Source of the DNA: Streptomyces sp. Edi4
GTDB taxonomy: Bacteria > Actinomycetota > Actinomycetes > Streptomycetales > Streptomycetaceae
DNA: 64,000 nt
Direction of reading: 5' to 3'
NCBI RefSeq assembly: GCF_040253615.1
Contig: NZ_JBEJGY010000004.1
Coordinates: 1,798,001-1,862,000 of the forward strand
Position 1 is the first letter of the stretch; every line of letters starts with the position of its first letter. Below, piece after piece: positions 17,392 to 26,355 of the stretch. The notes below the pieces were generated by a model. The model searched no databases and had not been told where the DNA came from. It worked only from the letters and a program-made list of their open reading frames with translations. Position numbers and translations under genes: made by a program.

Positions 17392-18219
17392 ATGCCCGCA
17401 CCCCGCACCGTCCTGCTCACCGGCGCAGCCGGCGGGCTCGGCACCCTGATGCGGGAACTGCTCCCGGCCCACGGCTACGCGTTGCGGCTCCTGGACATGG
17501 CGCCGGTCCCCGGCGAGCCGGACGCCATCACCGCCGACCTCGCCGACAAGGAGGCGCTGCGTGCGGCCGTCCGAGGGGTCGACGCGGTCCTCCATCTCGC
17601 GGGGATCTCCCTCGAATCCTCCTTCGACAAGATCCTGCGGGCCAACATCGAAGGCACGTACAACCTCTATGAGGCGGCGCGTGAGGAGGGTGTGCGGCGG
17701 ATCGTGTTCGCCTCCTCCAACCACGCGGTCGGCTTCACGCCGCGTCCCCTGAGCGGCGCGGGCGGCGCGGACGGCCCGGCGCTGATCCCGGTCACCACCG
17801 CGCACCGGCCCGACACGTTCTACGGCCTGTCCAAGGCGTTCGGCGAGGACCTGGCGCAGTTCTACTGGGACAAGCACGGCCTGGAAACAGTCTCGGTCCG
17901 CATCGGCTCCTGCTTCGCCGAGCCGACCTCCGTACGGATGCTGTCGATCTGGCTCAGCCCCGGCGACGCGGCCCGCCTCTTCCACGCCGCGCTCGGCGCC
18001 GAAGGGGTCGGGCACAGCGTGGTGTACGGCTCGTCCGCCAACACCCGGCTGTGGTGGGACCTCTCCTCTGCCCGGGCCCTCGGGTACGAGCCCGAGGACG
18101 ACTCCGAGCAGTACGCCGCCCGGCTCGTCGCCGAACAGGGCGAACTCGACCCGGACAGGCCCGAGCACGCGCTGCTGGGCGGCCCCTTCGTCACCGACCC
18201 GCCGATCTGGCCGCACTGA
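17392..18219 (+). CDS. NAD(P)-dependent epimerase/dehydratase (uronate dehydrogenase-like SDR)
   Basis: A 275-aa extended short-chain dehydrogenase. The start is MPAPRTVLLTGAAGGLGTLM, with AGGAG 6 nt upstream. The Rossmann motif TGAAGGLG lies at about residues 10-17. The catalytic Ser and Tyr-x3-Lys are seen as VFASSNHAVGF and FYGLSKAFGE. VLHLAGISLESSFDKILRANIEGTYNLYEAAR fits the uronate dehydrogenase / NAD-epimerase group. This would oxidise a sugar acid such as glucuronate or galacturonate, but the substrate is not settled by sequence. An upstream GTG (17194) would fuse about 66 residues encoded by the repeat region and is less likely. Confidence 0.87.
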   Translation: MPAPRTVLLTGAAGGLGTLMRELLPAHGYALRLLDMAPVPGEPDAITADLADKEALRAAVRGVDAVLHLAGISLESSFDKILRANIEGTYNLYEAAREEGVRRIVFASSNHAVGFTPRPLSGAGGADGPALIPVTTAHRPDTFYGLSKAFGEDLAQFYWDKHGLETVSVRIGSCFAEPTSVRMLSIWLSPGDAARLFHAALGAEGVGHSVVYGSSANTRLWWDLSSARALGYEPEDDSEQYAARLVAEQGELDPDRPEHALLGGPFVTDPPIWPH

Positions 18220-18307
18220 GCCCGCCGCGAGCCCCGCGCGGCGCGGCGCCGACGACATTCGGCCGAGGTTCAAGGAACCGCAAAGCGGCGTCGCTCGTTT
18301 CCGGGGC

Positions 18308-19510
18308 ATGACCGCAATGACCCCCGGCTCGAACCTTCCGCTCCCGACCACCCGCGTGACGGTGGACGTCGCCGCGCCCGTGCGGCTCGACGTCTCGGGC
18401 CTGCTGCTCACCGCAGACGGCAAGGTGCGCTCGGACGACGACTTCATCTTCTACAACCAGCCGCAGGGCCCCGGTGTCACCCACCGCTCCGGCGGCGGCA
18501 CGGGGCCCGACGCGATCATCGTGGACACGTCCGCCGTCCCGGCGGGCATCGAGAAGATCGTGGTGACCGCGAGTCCGGACGCGACGGGCCAGACCTTCCA
18601 GGGCATCGAGCCCACCGCCACCCTGCGCGACGAGGCGGACGGCAGTGTGATCGCCTCCTTCACGCCGCCCCGTCTCGGCGCCGAGACGGCCCTGGTGGTC
18701 GTGGAGATCTATCTGCGGGGCGGCGCCTGGAAGGCCCGCGCGGTGGGCCAGGGGTACGCCAACGGGCTCGCCGGGATCGCCACGGACTTCGGGGTCACGG
18801 TCGAGGAGCCCGCGGCGCCGGCCGCCGCGCCCCCGATGCCGGCCACCCCTGCGGCCGATCCCCGTCTCGCCGCCCCCGCCCCCGCCCTGGGGACCCCGGC
18901 CGCGCCGCCCGCCCCCGCCCCCACGGGCAGCGGGAAGATCAACCTGGACAAGGGCCGCGTCAGCCTCCAGAAGAACCAGACGGTGTCCCTGGTCAAGGGC
19001 GGCCGTCCGCTGCTCTCGCAGGTCAAGATGGGCCTCGGCTGGGAGCCCGCCTTCCGCGGCAAGGACATCGACCTGGACGCGTCGGTGATCGCCTACGGCC
19101 CCCAGCGCAACCACCTGGATACCTGCTACTTCGGCAAGCTCTCCATCCTCAACGGCGCCATCAAGCACTCCGGCGACAACCTGACGGGCGAGGGCGCGGG
19201 CGACGACGAGGTGATCGTGGTCGACCTCGGTCGCATCCCCGCCGAGGCCACCGGTCTCGTCTTCACGGTGAACTCCTTCTCGGGCCAGAAGTTCACCGAG
19301 GTGGCCAAGGCGTACTGCCGGCTGATCGACGCGGCGAGCGGCGCGGAACTGGTGCGGTTCGATCTGACGGGGGCCGAGCCGCAGACCGGGGTGATCATGG
19401 CCAAATTGGTCAAGCAGTTCTCCGGCGAATGGGAGATGACCGGGGTCGGCACCTTCGTGAAGTCCCGCACCGCGCGTGGGATGGTCAAGCCGTCGGCGGA
19501 GGCCCTGTAG
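18308..19510 (+). CDS. TerD family protein with two TerD domains
   Basis: A 400-aa cytosolic protein. An N-terminal TerD-type domain (residues of about 10-170) contains LDVSGLLLTADGKVRSDDDFIFYNQP. A Pro/Ala-rich linker (about residues 175-213) follows, and then a second TerD domain (about residues 215-395) with INLDKGRVSLQKNQTVSLVK, DIDLDASVIAYG and DDEVIVVDLGRIP. The D-x-D/DDD Ca2+-binding acidic clusters are visible in both. TerD proteins belong to stress-response and chemical-resistance networks. No other ter gene is next to it, so this is a stand-alone copy. Confidence 0.9.
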   Translation: MTAMTPGSNLPLPTTRVTVDVAAPVRLDVSGLLLTADGKVRSDDDFIFYNQPQGPGVTHRSGGGTGPDAIIVDTSAVPAGIEKIVVTASPDATGQTFQGIEPTATLRDEADGSVIASFTPPRLGAETALVVVEIYLRGGAWKARAVGQGYANGLAGIATDFGVTVEEPAAPAAAPPMPATPAADPRLAAPAPALGTPAAPPAPAPTGSGKINLDKGRVSLQKNQTVSLVKGGRPLLSQVKMGLGWEPAFRGKDIDLDASVIAYGPQRNHLDTCYFGKLSILNGAIKHSGDNLTGEGAGDDEVIVVDLGRIPAEATGLVFTVNSFSGQKFTEVAKAYCRLIDAASGAELVRFDLTGAEPQTGVIMAKLVKQFSGEWEMTGVGTFVKSRTARGMVKPSAEAL

Positions 19511-19615
19511 CAAGCTGTAGCCGGGGCGCTCTGTGGGAACCCCACAACATCGCCCGGACAAATCGCAGCGTCCCCGCCCTCCCGTCCAGCGGCTGCCGCC
19601 TGGCAGGGTCGAAGC

Positions 19616-20833
19616 ATGAGCGATCTTGCAGAAGTACTCGTCACCGGCCTCGGAGCGATCACCCCGCTCGGCGCGGACACGGCCACCACCTGGGAAGGCA
19701 TGCTGGCGGGCCGGTCCGGGGCCGGTCTCGTCGAAGAGGAGTGGGCCGCCGGCCTTCCGGTCCGGGTGGCCGCCGGTCTCCCTGTCGACCCGGCCTCACT
19801 GCTCGACCGGGTCGAAGCCCGCAAGCTTGATCGGTGTGAACAACTCGCGATGATCGGATCGCGCGAGGCGTGGCGGGACGCGGGCGCCCCGGAGGTCGCC
19901 CCCGAACGGCTCGCCGTGGTGATCGGCACCGGCACCGGGGGCGTGCTCACCACCCTGGGCCAGGACGACACGTTCGAAAAGAGCGGGGCGCGCAGGCTCT
20001 CGCCGTTCGCGGTGCCGATGCTCATGCCGAACGGGCCGGCGGCCTGGGTCTCCATGGAGCTCGGCGCGCAGGCCGGGGCGCGCACTCCGGTCAGCGCGTG
20101 CGCCTCCGGCGCCGAGGCGATCGCGATGGGCCTGGACCTGATCCGGGCGGGACGCGCCGACGTGGTGGTGGCCGGCGGCACCGAGGCCTGTCTGCATCCG
20201 TTCACCATCGCCGCGTTCGCGCAGATGAAGGCGTTGTCCACCGAGGACGGCGACCCCCAGGCGGTGTCCCGCCCCTTCGACGCGGACCGCAGCGGTTTCG
20301 TGATGGGCGAGGGCGCGGGCCTGCTCGTCCTGGAGCGCGCGGAGTTCGCGCGGGCCAGAGGCGCGCGGGTGTACGGGTCGGTGGCCGGGGCCGCCGTGAC
20401 CTCCAGCGCGGACCACATCACCGCGTCGGATGTGGCCGGCCAGGTCCGGGCGGTCGAATCGGCGTTGGCGGACGCGCGGTTGAGCCCCCGCGACATCGGT
20501 GTGGTGCACGCCCACGCCACCTCCACGCCCTCGGGCGACCTCGCCGAGGCACAGGCGGTGGCCAAGGCCCTGGGCACGCACCCCGTGGTCACGGCCACGA
20601 AGTCGATGACCGGCCACATGCTGGGCGCGTCCGGCGCGGTCGGCGCGATCGCGGCGCTGCTCGCACTGCGGGACGGCACGGTCCCGGCCACCCGCAACCT
20701 CGACCGCCTGGACCCCGAGATCACCCTCGACGTGGTCGCGGCGCACAACCGCACGGGTTCCTGGGAGGCCGCGCTCGCCAATTCCTTCGGCTTCGGCGGC
20801 CATAACGTGAGCCTGGTACTCAAGCGGGCCTGA
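19616..20833 (+). CDS. fabF: beta-ketoacyl-ACP synthase II (KAS II, FabF-like), stand-alone
   Basis: A 405-aa condensing enzyme. The catalytic triad is intact: C162 in PVSACASGAEAIAMG, H300 in VHAHATSTPSGD and H334 in KSMTGHMLGASGAVG, with K329 also present. ANSFGFGGHNVSLVL is the C-terminal Gly-rich motif. It elongates acyl-ACP with malonyl-ACP. The usual fab cluster (fabD-fabH-acpP-fabF) is not nearby, so this is a paralog that may serve a specialised fatty-acid or lipid product. The start MSDLAEVLVTGLGAITPLG is clear. Confidence 0.93.
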   Translation: MSDLAEVLVTGLGAITPLGADTATTWEGMLAGRSGAGLVEEEWAAGLPVRVAAGLPVDPASLLDRVEARKLDRCEQLAMIGSREAWRDAGAPEVAPERLAVVIGTGTGGVLTTLGQDDTFEKSGARRLSPFAVPMLMPNGPAAWVSMELGAQAGARTPVSACASGAEAIAMGLDLIRAGRADVVVAGGTEACLHPFTIAAFAQMKALSTEDGDPQAVSRPFDADRSGFVMGEGAGLLVLERAEFARARGARVYGSVAGAAVTSSADHITASDVAGQVRAVESALADARLSPRDIGVVHAHATSTPSGDLAEAQAVAKALGTHPVVTATKSMTGHMLGASGAVGAIAALLALRDGTVPATRNLDRLDPEITLDVVAAHNRTGSWEAALANSFGFGGHNVSLVLKRA

Positions 20834-21167
20834 TCCCCCGGGGGCCCGGGGCCCGGCCAAGTGCCCAGGAAACCCAGGGTTGTTCGGGATCCCGGCGCGC
20901 TCGGGCGTGCCCCCCAGTAGCGCTTGCGGACCGCTTCCTCGGCACTGGAGCCACCTCCGGGCCCCGGGCCCCGGTCAAGCACCCAGGGAAACCGGAGTCC
21001 TTCGGGCCCCCAGCACACTCGGACGTGCCTCCCAGACCGGCCAGGCGGCCGGCGCGGCGGGTCGCGCAGGCGCGCGGCGTGGCGTCAGGCCGGTCGGGCG
21101 CGGCGTGGCGTCAGGCCGGGTCCAGGCGGGGGCACGCGGCGTCGGAGCCGGGCGGGCCGGCGTCGGG
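20834..21167. repeat. gene-free convergent gap with degenerate direct repeats
   Basis: Two related segments of about 70 bp, starting near 20846 and 20965 (about 120 bp apart), share the word order CAAG-N2-CCCAGG, TTCGGG, CTCGG-N-CGTGCC-N-CCCAG. Nearer the right end, the 22-mer starting GCGCGGCGTGGCG is repeated exactly at 21072-21093 and 21098-21119. No gene is apparent. The gap may hold transcription ends of both flanking genes. Confidence 0.6.
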
Positions 21168-22643
21168 TCAGGGGCGGGAGCGGGCCTTGAAGGCCGCCTT
21201 GCGGGCTTCCTTTGCCGTGGCCTTGTCCGGGTGGAGACGGCCCATCGCCTCCAGGACATCGGCGGTCGCCGGGTGCTCCACCCGCCAGGCCGCGTCGAAG
21301 AAGCCGCTGTGCTGCCCGACCAGGCCCTCGACGAGTTCCCGCAGCTCCTCCAGGTCGCCCTCGACCGCGAGTTGCGCGGCGATGGTGTCGATGGCCAGCC
21401 AGAAGATCATCGCCTCGGTGGGCGGCGGCACGTCGGCCGCGCCGCGCTCGACGAGCCAGACCCGGGCAAGGCCGCCCAGTTCGGGGTCGGGCAGCACCTC
21501 GCGGACGGCGGGCTCCGAGGCGGCACCGGTCAGCGCGAGCGCCTGCTGGCAGTGCAGCCGGCGCAGCGGACCACCCGCGTCGGCGCCCCGGGCAGCCGCG
21601 AGCAACTCCCGTGCGGCGGCCGCCGGTTCACGCCGGGCCAGCCACTGCTCGGTCTCGGCGCGGGCGGAGAGCTCGGGGAAGTAGGCGATGCCGTCCAGGA
21701 GCGCGTCGGCGCCCTTGCCCGCCAGATCACCGACGGCCGGCGCGTCCACGCCGGCCTCCAGCATCCGGGCGCGCACACCGTACAGACCGAGCGGGGTCAG
21801 GCGGACCATTCCGTAGCGCGAGACGTCCTCGTCGTCGACCGGCGGGGCCGGCTCGTCGCCCACCTCGGCCATCAGGGCCTCGTCGACGGGCTCGTATTCG
21901 ACCAGACCGATCGGCTCAAGCAGCCGGAACTGGTCGTCCAGGCGCATCATCGCGTCGGAGACCTGCTCCAGGATGTCGTCGGTGGGCTCCCCCATGTCGT
22001 CGGGGACGATCATCGAGGCGGCCAGCGCGGGCAGCGGCACGGGCCCCTCGGGCGTGCCGCCCTCGCTGACGGTCAGCAGATACAGGTTGCCGAGCACGCC
22101 CTCAAGGAACTCCGCCTCCTCCTCCGGGTCCCACTCAAGGCGCTCGAAGTCGATCTCGCCGTCCTCGCCGACCAGGTCCGCGAAATCGTCGATCATCGGG
22201 GCGGTGGCGTCGGCGAAGACCACGTCGAAGGCGTCGGCCCAGATCGCCAGGACATCGCTGGGCGAACCCGAGGTGAGCACCGCGAGGTTGTCGCCCGCCG
22301 TCGCGCTTCCCTCCGCGTCCTCGGCGTCCGCACCCACCGCGTCCCCGGCGTCCCCGGCATCCCCGGCGTCCTCGATCTCGACGAGGCCGGTGTCGACCGC
22401 GACCCGCCAGGCCTCGCTCGCGTACGCAGGGCCGTCCTCGTCGTCGCCGAGGCCGAGTTCGGCGGCCGCCTCGGGCAGCTGCTCCTCGACGAGCTCGCCG
22501 CCGGCGCCGACGCGGGTCTTGGGGCCGGCCCAGCGGGCGAGCCGCACCGCGCGGGCGAGCAGCGGGGCGGACAGCGCGTCCCGCGCCAGTTCCGCCTCGG
22601 AGTTCAGCCGCACCGGCGGCAGGGTGGGGCGGTCTCCGGACAT
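21168..22643 (-). CDS. conserved acidic protein of unknown function
   Basis: A 491-aa protein starting MSGDRPTLPPVRLNSEAELA. It is rich in Asp/Glu/Ala and has no signal peptide or membrane segment. A low-complexity insert, DAGDAGDAGDAVGADAEDAE, lies near residues 90-110 and is encoded by imperfect 9-nt repeats. The C-terminal half consists of Ala/Leu/Glu helices resembling a helical-repeat or scaffold protein (e.g. RVWLVERGAADVPPPTEAM). It ends in a basic tail (KATAKEARKAAFKARSRP). I recognise no family. It converges on the KAS II gene and is divergent from the secreted nuclease. Confidence 0.75.
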   Translation of the reverse strand: MSGDRPTLPPVRLNSEAELARDALSAPLLARAVRLARWAGPKTRVGAGGELVEEQLPEAAAELGLGDDEDGPAYASEAWRVAVDTGLVEIEDAGDAGDAGDAVGADAEDAEGSATAGDNLAVLTSGSPSDVLAIWADAFDVVFADATAPMIDDFADLVGEDGEIDFERLEWDPEEEAEFLEGVLGNLYLLTVSEGGTPEGPVPLPALAASMIVPDDMGEPTDDILEQVSDAMMRLDDQFRLLEPIGLVEYEPVDEALMAEVGDEPAPPVDDEDVSRYGMVRLTPLGLYGVRARMLEAGVDAPAVGDLAGKGADALLDGIAYFPELSARAETEQWLARREPAAAARELLAAARGADAGGPLRRLHCQQALALTGAASEPAVREVLPDPELGGLARVWLVERGAADVPPPTEAMIFWLAIDTIAAQLAVEGDLEELRELVEGLVGQHSGFFDAAWRVEHPATADVLEAMGRLHPDKATAKEARKAAFKARSRP

Positions 22644-22981
22644 CTGGGGGTACTCCTCGGCCGTACGGTCTGGGGCTCGGGTCGCGCTGGGGCAGCGATG
22701 GATGAGCGGCACCCAGCGTAGACGCATTTCACCGGGTTTCGTTGCGCCGCCCGTGCGCACCCGCCCCCGCTCCCGCCCGCCCCCACCTCCACGCTGCCGC
22801 GCCCGCCGCGCGCCGCGGGCGCCGGGACGTGCCACGGGACCGCGCGCCCCACACGTTCATCCACCCGTCGGTTTTCGGACACCCGGCGACTCTTGACAAC
22901 TCCCCACCCCAGCCAAGAGATTGACGCGCGTAGAACAACACCGCCGCACGCACCTTTCCCTCATCACTCCCGGAGGCGTGA
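22644..22981. other. divergent promoter region of the acidic protein and the secreted nuclease
   Basis: This is a 338-bp gap with no gene. It contains a possible PHO-box-like set of 11-nt steps starting at 22855 (GTTCATC, CGTCGGT, GGACACC) and a TTGACA hexamer at 22893-22898, about 17 nt before AGAGAT. The rest is C-rich on the + strand with no visible structure. A CGGAGGCG ribosome binding site precedes the nuclease ATG. Confidence 0.5.
22855..22898 (+). promoter_or_regulatory. possible PHO-box-like repeats and -35 hexamer of the nuclease gene
   Basis: Three 11-nt direct units begin at 22855, 22866 and 22877. The first (GTTCATC) and third (GGACACC) match the PhoP core GTTCACC in 6 and 5 of 7 positions, while the middle unit is poor (about 2 of 7). 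They are followed by TTGACA. Extracellular nucleases and phosphatases are often phosphate-regulated in Streptomyces, which motivates the call, but the match is weak. Confidence 0.25.
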
Positions 22982-24817
22982 ATGCCCGTTCCCAGAACCG
23001 CCGCCGTGTCCGCCGTGGTCGCCGCAGCGCTGGCCGCCGGCCTGGTCAGCGCCGCCTCCTCGCAGGCGGCCCCCGCCACGCCCGTGCAGGCGAAGATCCA
23101 CGACATCCAGGGCACCACCCGGATATCCCCGCTGGCGGGGCAGCAGGTCACGGGCGTGACCGGCGTCGTCACCGGGGTGCGCGCCTATGGTTCCTCCAAG
23201 GGTTTCTGGTTCCAGGACACGGCGCCCGACAAGAACCCCGCCACCAGCGAGGGCGTCTTCGTCTTCACCGGCTCCAGCCCGACGGTCGCCGTGGGCGACG
23301 CGGTGGAGGTCGCGGCCACCGTCACCGAGTACGTGCCCGGCGGCGCCTCCTCGGGCAACCAGTCGGTCACCGAGCTCTCCAAGCCGGTCGTGAAGGTCCT
23401 GTCCTCGGGCAACGCGGTGCCCGCGCCGGTCGTCATCACCGCCCGCTCGGTGCCCGACCGCTACACGCCGAACGGCGACCCGGCGGCCGGCAACAGCGTC
23501 AACGGCCTGACCCTCAAGCCGAAGAAGTACGCCACGGACTACTACGAGTCCCTTGAGGGCATGAACGTCCGGATCAACACCTCGCGCGTGGTCGGCGCCA
23601 CCGACCCGTACTCCGAGCTGTGGGTCACGGTCAAGCCGCAGGAGAACCGCACCGCGCGCGGCGGCTCGCTGTACTCCTCGTACAGCGACCAGAACACCGG
23701 CCGGCTCCAGATCCAGAGCCTGATCCCCACCGCCCAGCGGCCCTTCCCCGCCGCGAACGTGGGCGACACCCTGACCGGGACCACCGAAGGCCCCCTGGAC
23801 TTCAACCAGTTCGGCGGCTACACCCTCGCCGCGCGTACGCTCGGCACGGTCAAGGACAACGGCCTCAAGCGCGAGGTCACCCGCAAGCAGCGCACCGGCG
23901 AGCTGGCGGTCGCCACGTACAACGTGGAGAACCTGGACCCGGGCGACCCGCAGTCGAAGTTCGACGCGCTGGCGCAGGGCGTGGTGACCAACCTCGCCTC
24001 GCCCGACATCGTGGCCCTTGAGGAGATCCAGGACAACAACGGCGCCAAGAACGACGGCACGGTGGACGCGTCGGCGACCGTGAAGAAGTTCACGGACGCG
24101 ATCGTGGCCGCGGGCGGCCCGGCCTACCAGTGGCGTTCCATCGACCCGGAGAACGACAAGGACGGCGGCGAGCCCGGCGGCAACATCCGCCAGGGCTTCC
24201 TGTTCAACCCCGCGCGGGTCTCCTTCACCGACCGTCCCGGCGGCGACTACAAGACCGCCGTCGGCGTCACCGGCGCCAAGGGCCACCCCGCCCTGACCCT
24301 CTCGCCCGGCCGCGTGGACCCGGCCAACCCCGCGTGGGAGGACAGCCGCAAGCCGCTGGCCGGCGAGTTCGTGTTCAAGGGCAGGACGGTCTTCGTGATC
24401 GCCAACCACTTCGCGTCCAAGGGCGGTGACGAGAGCCTGGTCTCCCAGCACCAGCCGGTGCCGCGCTCATCGGAGACCAAGCGGCTCCAGCAGGCGCAGG
24501 CCGTCAACGCCTTCGTGAAGCAGCTGCTCGCGGTCGACAAACACGCGGACGTCCTCGCGCTCGGCGACATCAACGACTTCGACTTCTCGGGCACCACCAA
24601 GGCCCTGGAGGACGGCGGCGCGCTGCGCTCGGCCTACCGCACGCTGCCGAAGAAGGAGCGCTACTCCTACGTGTACCAGGGCAACACGCAGGTCCTGGAC
24701 CAGATCCTGACCAGCCCGGCCGTCCGTGGTTTCGACTACGACAGCGTGCACATCAACGCGGAGTTCGCGAACCAGACCAGCGACCACGACCCGCAGATCA
24801 TCCGCTTCCACCCGTAA
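22982..24817 (+). CDS. secreted endonuclease/exonuclease/phosphatase-family nuclease
   Basis: A 611-aa extracellular protein. The signal peptide covers about residues 1-30 (MPVPRTAAVSAVVAAALAAG ... SQAAPATP). An N-terminal OB-like domain (IHDIQGTTRISPLAGQQVTG; FWFQDTAPDKNPATSEGVFV) is followed by a C-terminal EEP domain. The EEP domain shows the motifs LAVATYNVENLDPG, DIVALEEIQD (Glu metal ligand), VIANHFASKGGD, LGDINDF and the final SDHDPQIIRFHP (catalytic His). This fits the ExeM/NucH-like family of extracellular DNases used for nutrient scavenging. A strong hairpin follows the stop. Confidence 0.93.
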   Translation: MPVPRTAAVSAVVAAALAAGLVSAASSQAAPATPVQAKIHDIQGTTRISPLAGQQVTGVTGVVTGVRAYGSSKGFWFQDTAPDKNPATSEGVFVFTGSSPTVAVGDAVEVAATVTEYVPGGASSGNQSVTELSKPVVKVLSSGNAVPAPVVITARSVPDRYTPNGDPAAGNSVNGLTLKPKKYATDYYESLEGMNVRINTSRVVGATDPYSELWVTVKPQENRTARGGSLYSSYSDQNTGRLQIQSLIPTAQRPFPAANVGDTLTGTTEGPLDFNQFGGYTLAARTLGTVKDNGLKREVTRKQRTGELAVATYNVENLDPGDPQSKFDALAQGVVTNLASPDIVALEEIQDNNGAKNDGTVDASATVKKFTDAIVAAGGPAYQWRSIDPENDKDGGEPGGNIRQGFLFNPARVSFTDRPGGDYKTAVGVTGAKGHPALTLSPGRVDPANPAWEDSRKPLAGEFVFKGRTVFVIANHFASKGGDESLVSQHQPVPRSSETKRLQQAQAVNAFVKQLLAVDKHADVLALGDINDFDFSGTTKALEDGGALRSAYRTLPKKERYSYVYQGNTQVLDQILTSPAVRGFDYDSVHINAEFANQTSDHDPQIIRFHP

Positions 24818-24823
24818 GCGCGA

Positions 24824-24861
24824 GGGCCGGCCGGGCAGACGCGTCGTCTCCCGGCCGGCCC
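24824..24861 (+). terminator. terminator after the secreted nuclease
   Basis: A perfect 12-bp inverted repeat (GGGCCGGCCGGG / CCCGGCCGGCCC) with a 14-nt loop lies 6 bp after the stop codon. Confidence 0.8.
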
Positions 24862-24910
24862 GCCGGGCCCAACCCGGGCCGCGCCGGGGCGGTTGGTGGC
24901 GTTCGGCGCC

Positions 24911-25322
24911 ATGACCAGCACACCGAAGGACACCGCCCCCGTGATCCCGGCCGACTACGCCGACCTGCTGACCCGCCCCCTCTTCGTGCACCTCGCCACC
25001 ACGGGCCCTCGCGGCGTCCCGCACGTCAACCCCGTCTGGCGGATCTGGGACGGCGCGTTCCTGCGCTTCACCACGACCACCACGCGCCGCAAGTACAAGA
25101 ACGTCGTCGCCGCCCCCAAGGTCTCCCTCTCGGTGCGACCCCGACCAGCCCTACCGGTATCTGGAGGTCCGGGGCACCGTCGAACGGATCGAGCCCGACC
25201 CTACGGGCGCGTTCTTCGACCTCCTCGCCCAGCGGTACGGCCTGGAGTACGAGCGCCCGCTCGACGACGCCGAGCACCGGGTGGTGCTGGTGACGCGCCC
25301 GGAGCGCACCACCAAGCAGTGA
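24911..25322 (+). pseudogene. PPOX-class F420-dependent oxidoreductase, frameshifted
   Basis: Residues 1-75 (MTSTPKDTAPVIPADYADLL, then FVHLATTGPRGVPHVNPVWR and RKYKNVVAAPKVSLSV) are typical of the split-barrel PPOX/F420 family (TIGR03618-like). After 25135 the homologous continuation DPDQPYRYLEVRGTVERIEP ... FFDLLAQRYG ... HRVVLVTRPERTTKQ is in another frame, ending at TGA 25320-25322. Family members usually read S-x-x-DPDNPYRYLEVRG here, so a 2-nt loss between GTG and CGACCCC fits best; a one-base gain is also possible. As read, the gene makes a truncated first half plus unrelated residues. A sequencing error is possible. Confidence 0.85.
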
Positions 25323-25476
25323 GCCCCGGCGGCTCCCGCGCTCACCTCAGGTGCCCGCCGCCGTCCACGACGTGGCGTCGGTGTGCCGGGCGCGAGAGCC
25401 TTCCTTAAGCAGCGCTACCTCGACCCGCCCGGAACACTAAGTGGACGTGAACAGCCGACGGGCGCAACACTGTCGC

Positions 25477-26355
25477 ATGACGACGACAACACATCCCCCG
25501 CGCCCCTTCGGACGTGCCCTGTGCGCCATGGTCACGCCCTTCACCAAGACGTACGAACTCGACCTCGCGGCGGCACGCGAGCTCGCGGCGCACCTGGTGG
25601 ACAACGGGTGCGACGGCCTGGTCCTGAACGGCACGACGGGTGAGTCGCCGACCACATCGGACGAGGAGAAGACGGCGCTGGTACGGGCGGTGGCCGAAGA
25701 GGTCGGCGACCGCGCGACGGTCGTGGCGGGAGTGGGCAGCGCCTCGACCGCGGACACCGTCGCGCTGGCCCGCGTGGCCGAACGGGCGGGCGCGGACGGG
25801 CTGTTGGTGGTCACCCCGTACTTCAGCCGCCCACCGCAGGACGCGGTCGAAGCCCACTTCTGTACGGTCGCCGACGCCACCGGGCTGCCGGTGATGCTGT
25901 ACGACATCCCGGGCCGCACGGGCACGCGGATCGAGGTGGACACGATGCTGGCGCTCGCGGAGCACGAGCGGATCGTGGCGGTGAAGGACTGTGCGTACGA
26001 CCTGCTGGGCGCGACGAAGGTGATGGGCCGTACGTCGCTCGCGTACTACTCCGGCTGCGACGAGCTGAACCTCGCGCTGTCCGCGCTGGGCGGGGCGGGG
26101 TATGTGAGTACGGTGGCCAATGTGGCGCCGCGGGCGGTGCGGGCGGTGCTGGACGCGTTCGAGGAGCCGGCGCCGGGGGAAGCGGCGCGGCTCAACCAAC
26201 TCCTGCTTCCCCTGACGGAGTTGATGATGTCCGCGGGGTTGCCGGGGGCGGTGACTGCCAAGGCGCTCCTTGGCCATCCCGTACGCGAGCCCCTGCGACC
26301 GGCGACCCCGGCCGAGACGGCCCGCCTCCGCGCGGCCCTCCCGCCAACCCCCTGA
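25477..26355 (+). CDS. dapA: 4-hydroxy-tetrahydrodipicolinate synthase (DapA family)
   Basis: A 292-aa class I aldolase (TIM barrel). Start ATG of MTTTTHPPRPFGRALCAMVTPF; an upstream GTG (25441) would add 12 residues. GTTGESPTTSDEE (pyruvate-binding), Y142 in LYDIPGRTG and the Schiff-base K170 in IVAVKDCAYD are present. It condenses pyruvate with aspartate semialdehyde, the first committed lysine/diaminopimelate step. Streptomyces often have more than one dapA, and the later segment CAYDLLGATKVMGRTSLAYY may mark this one as the second paralog. It converges on dapD, another lysine gene, across a repeat-filled gap. Confidence 0.9.
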   Translation: MTTTTHPPRPFGRALCAMVTPFTKTYELDLAAARELAAHLVDNGCDGLVLNGTTGESPTTSDEEKTALVRAVAEEVGDRATVVAGVGSASTADTVALARVAERAGADGLLVVTPYFSRPPQDAVEAHFCTVADATGLPVMLYDIPGRTGTRIEVDTMLALAEHERIVAVKDCAYDLLGATKVMGRTSLAYYSGCDELNLALSALGGAGYVSTVANVAPRAVRAVLDAFEEPAPGEAARLNQLLLPLTELMMSAGLPGAVTAKALLGHPVREPLRPATPAETARLRAALPPTP

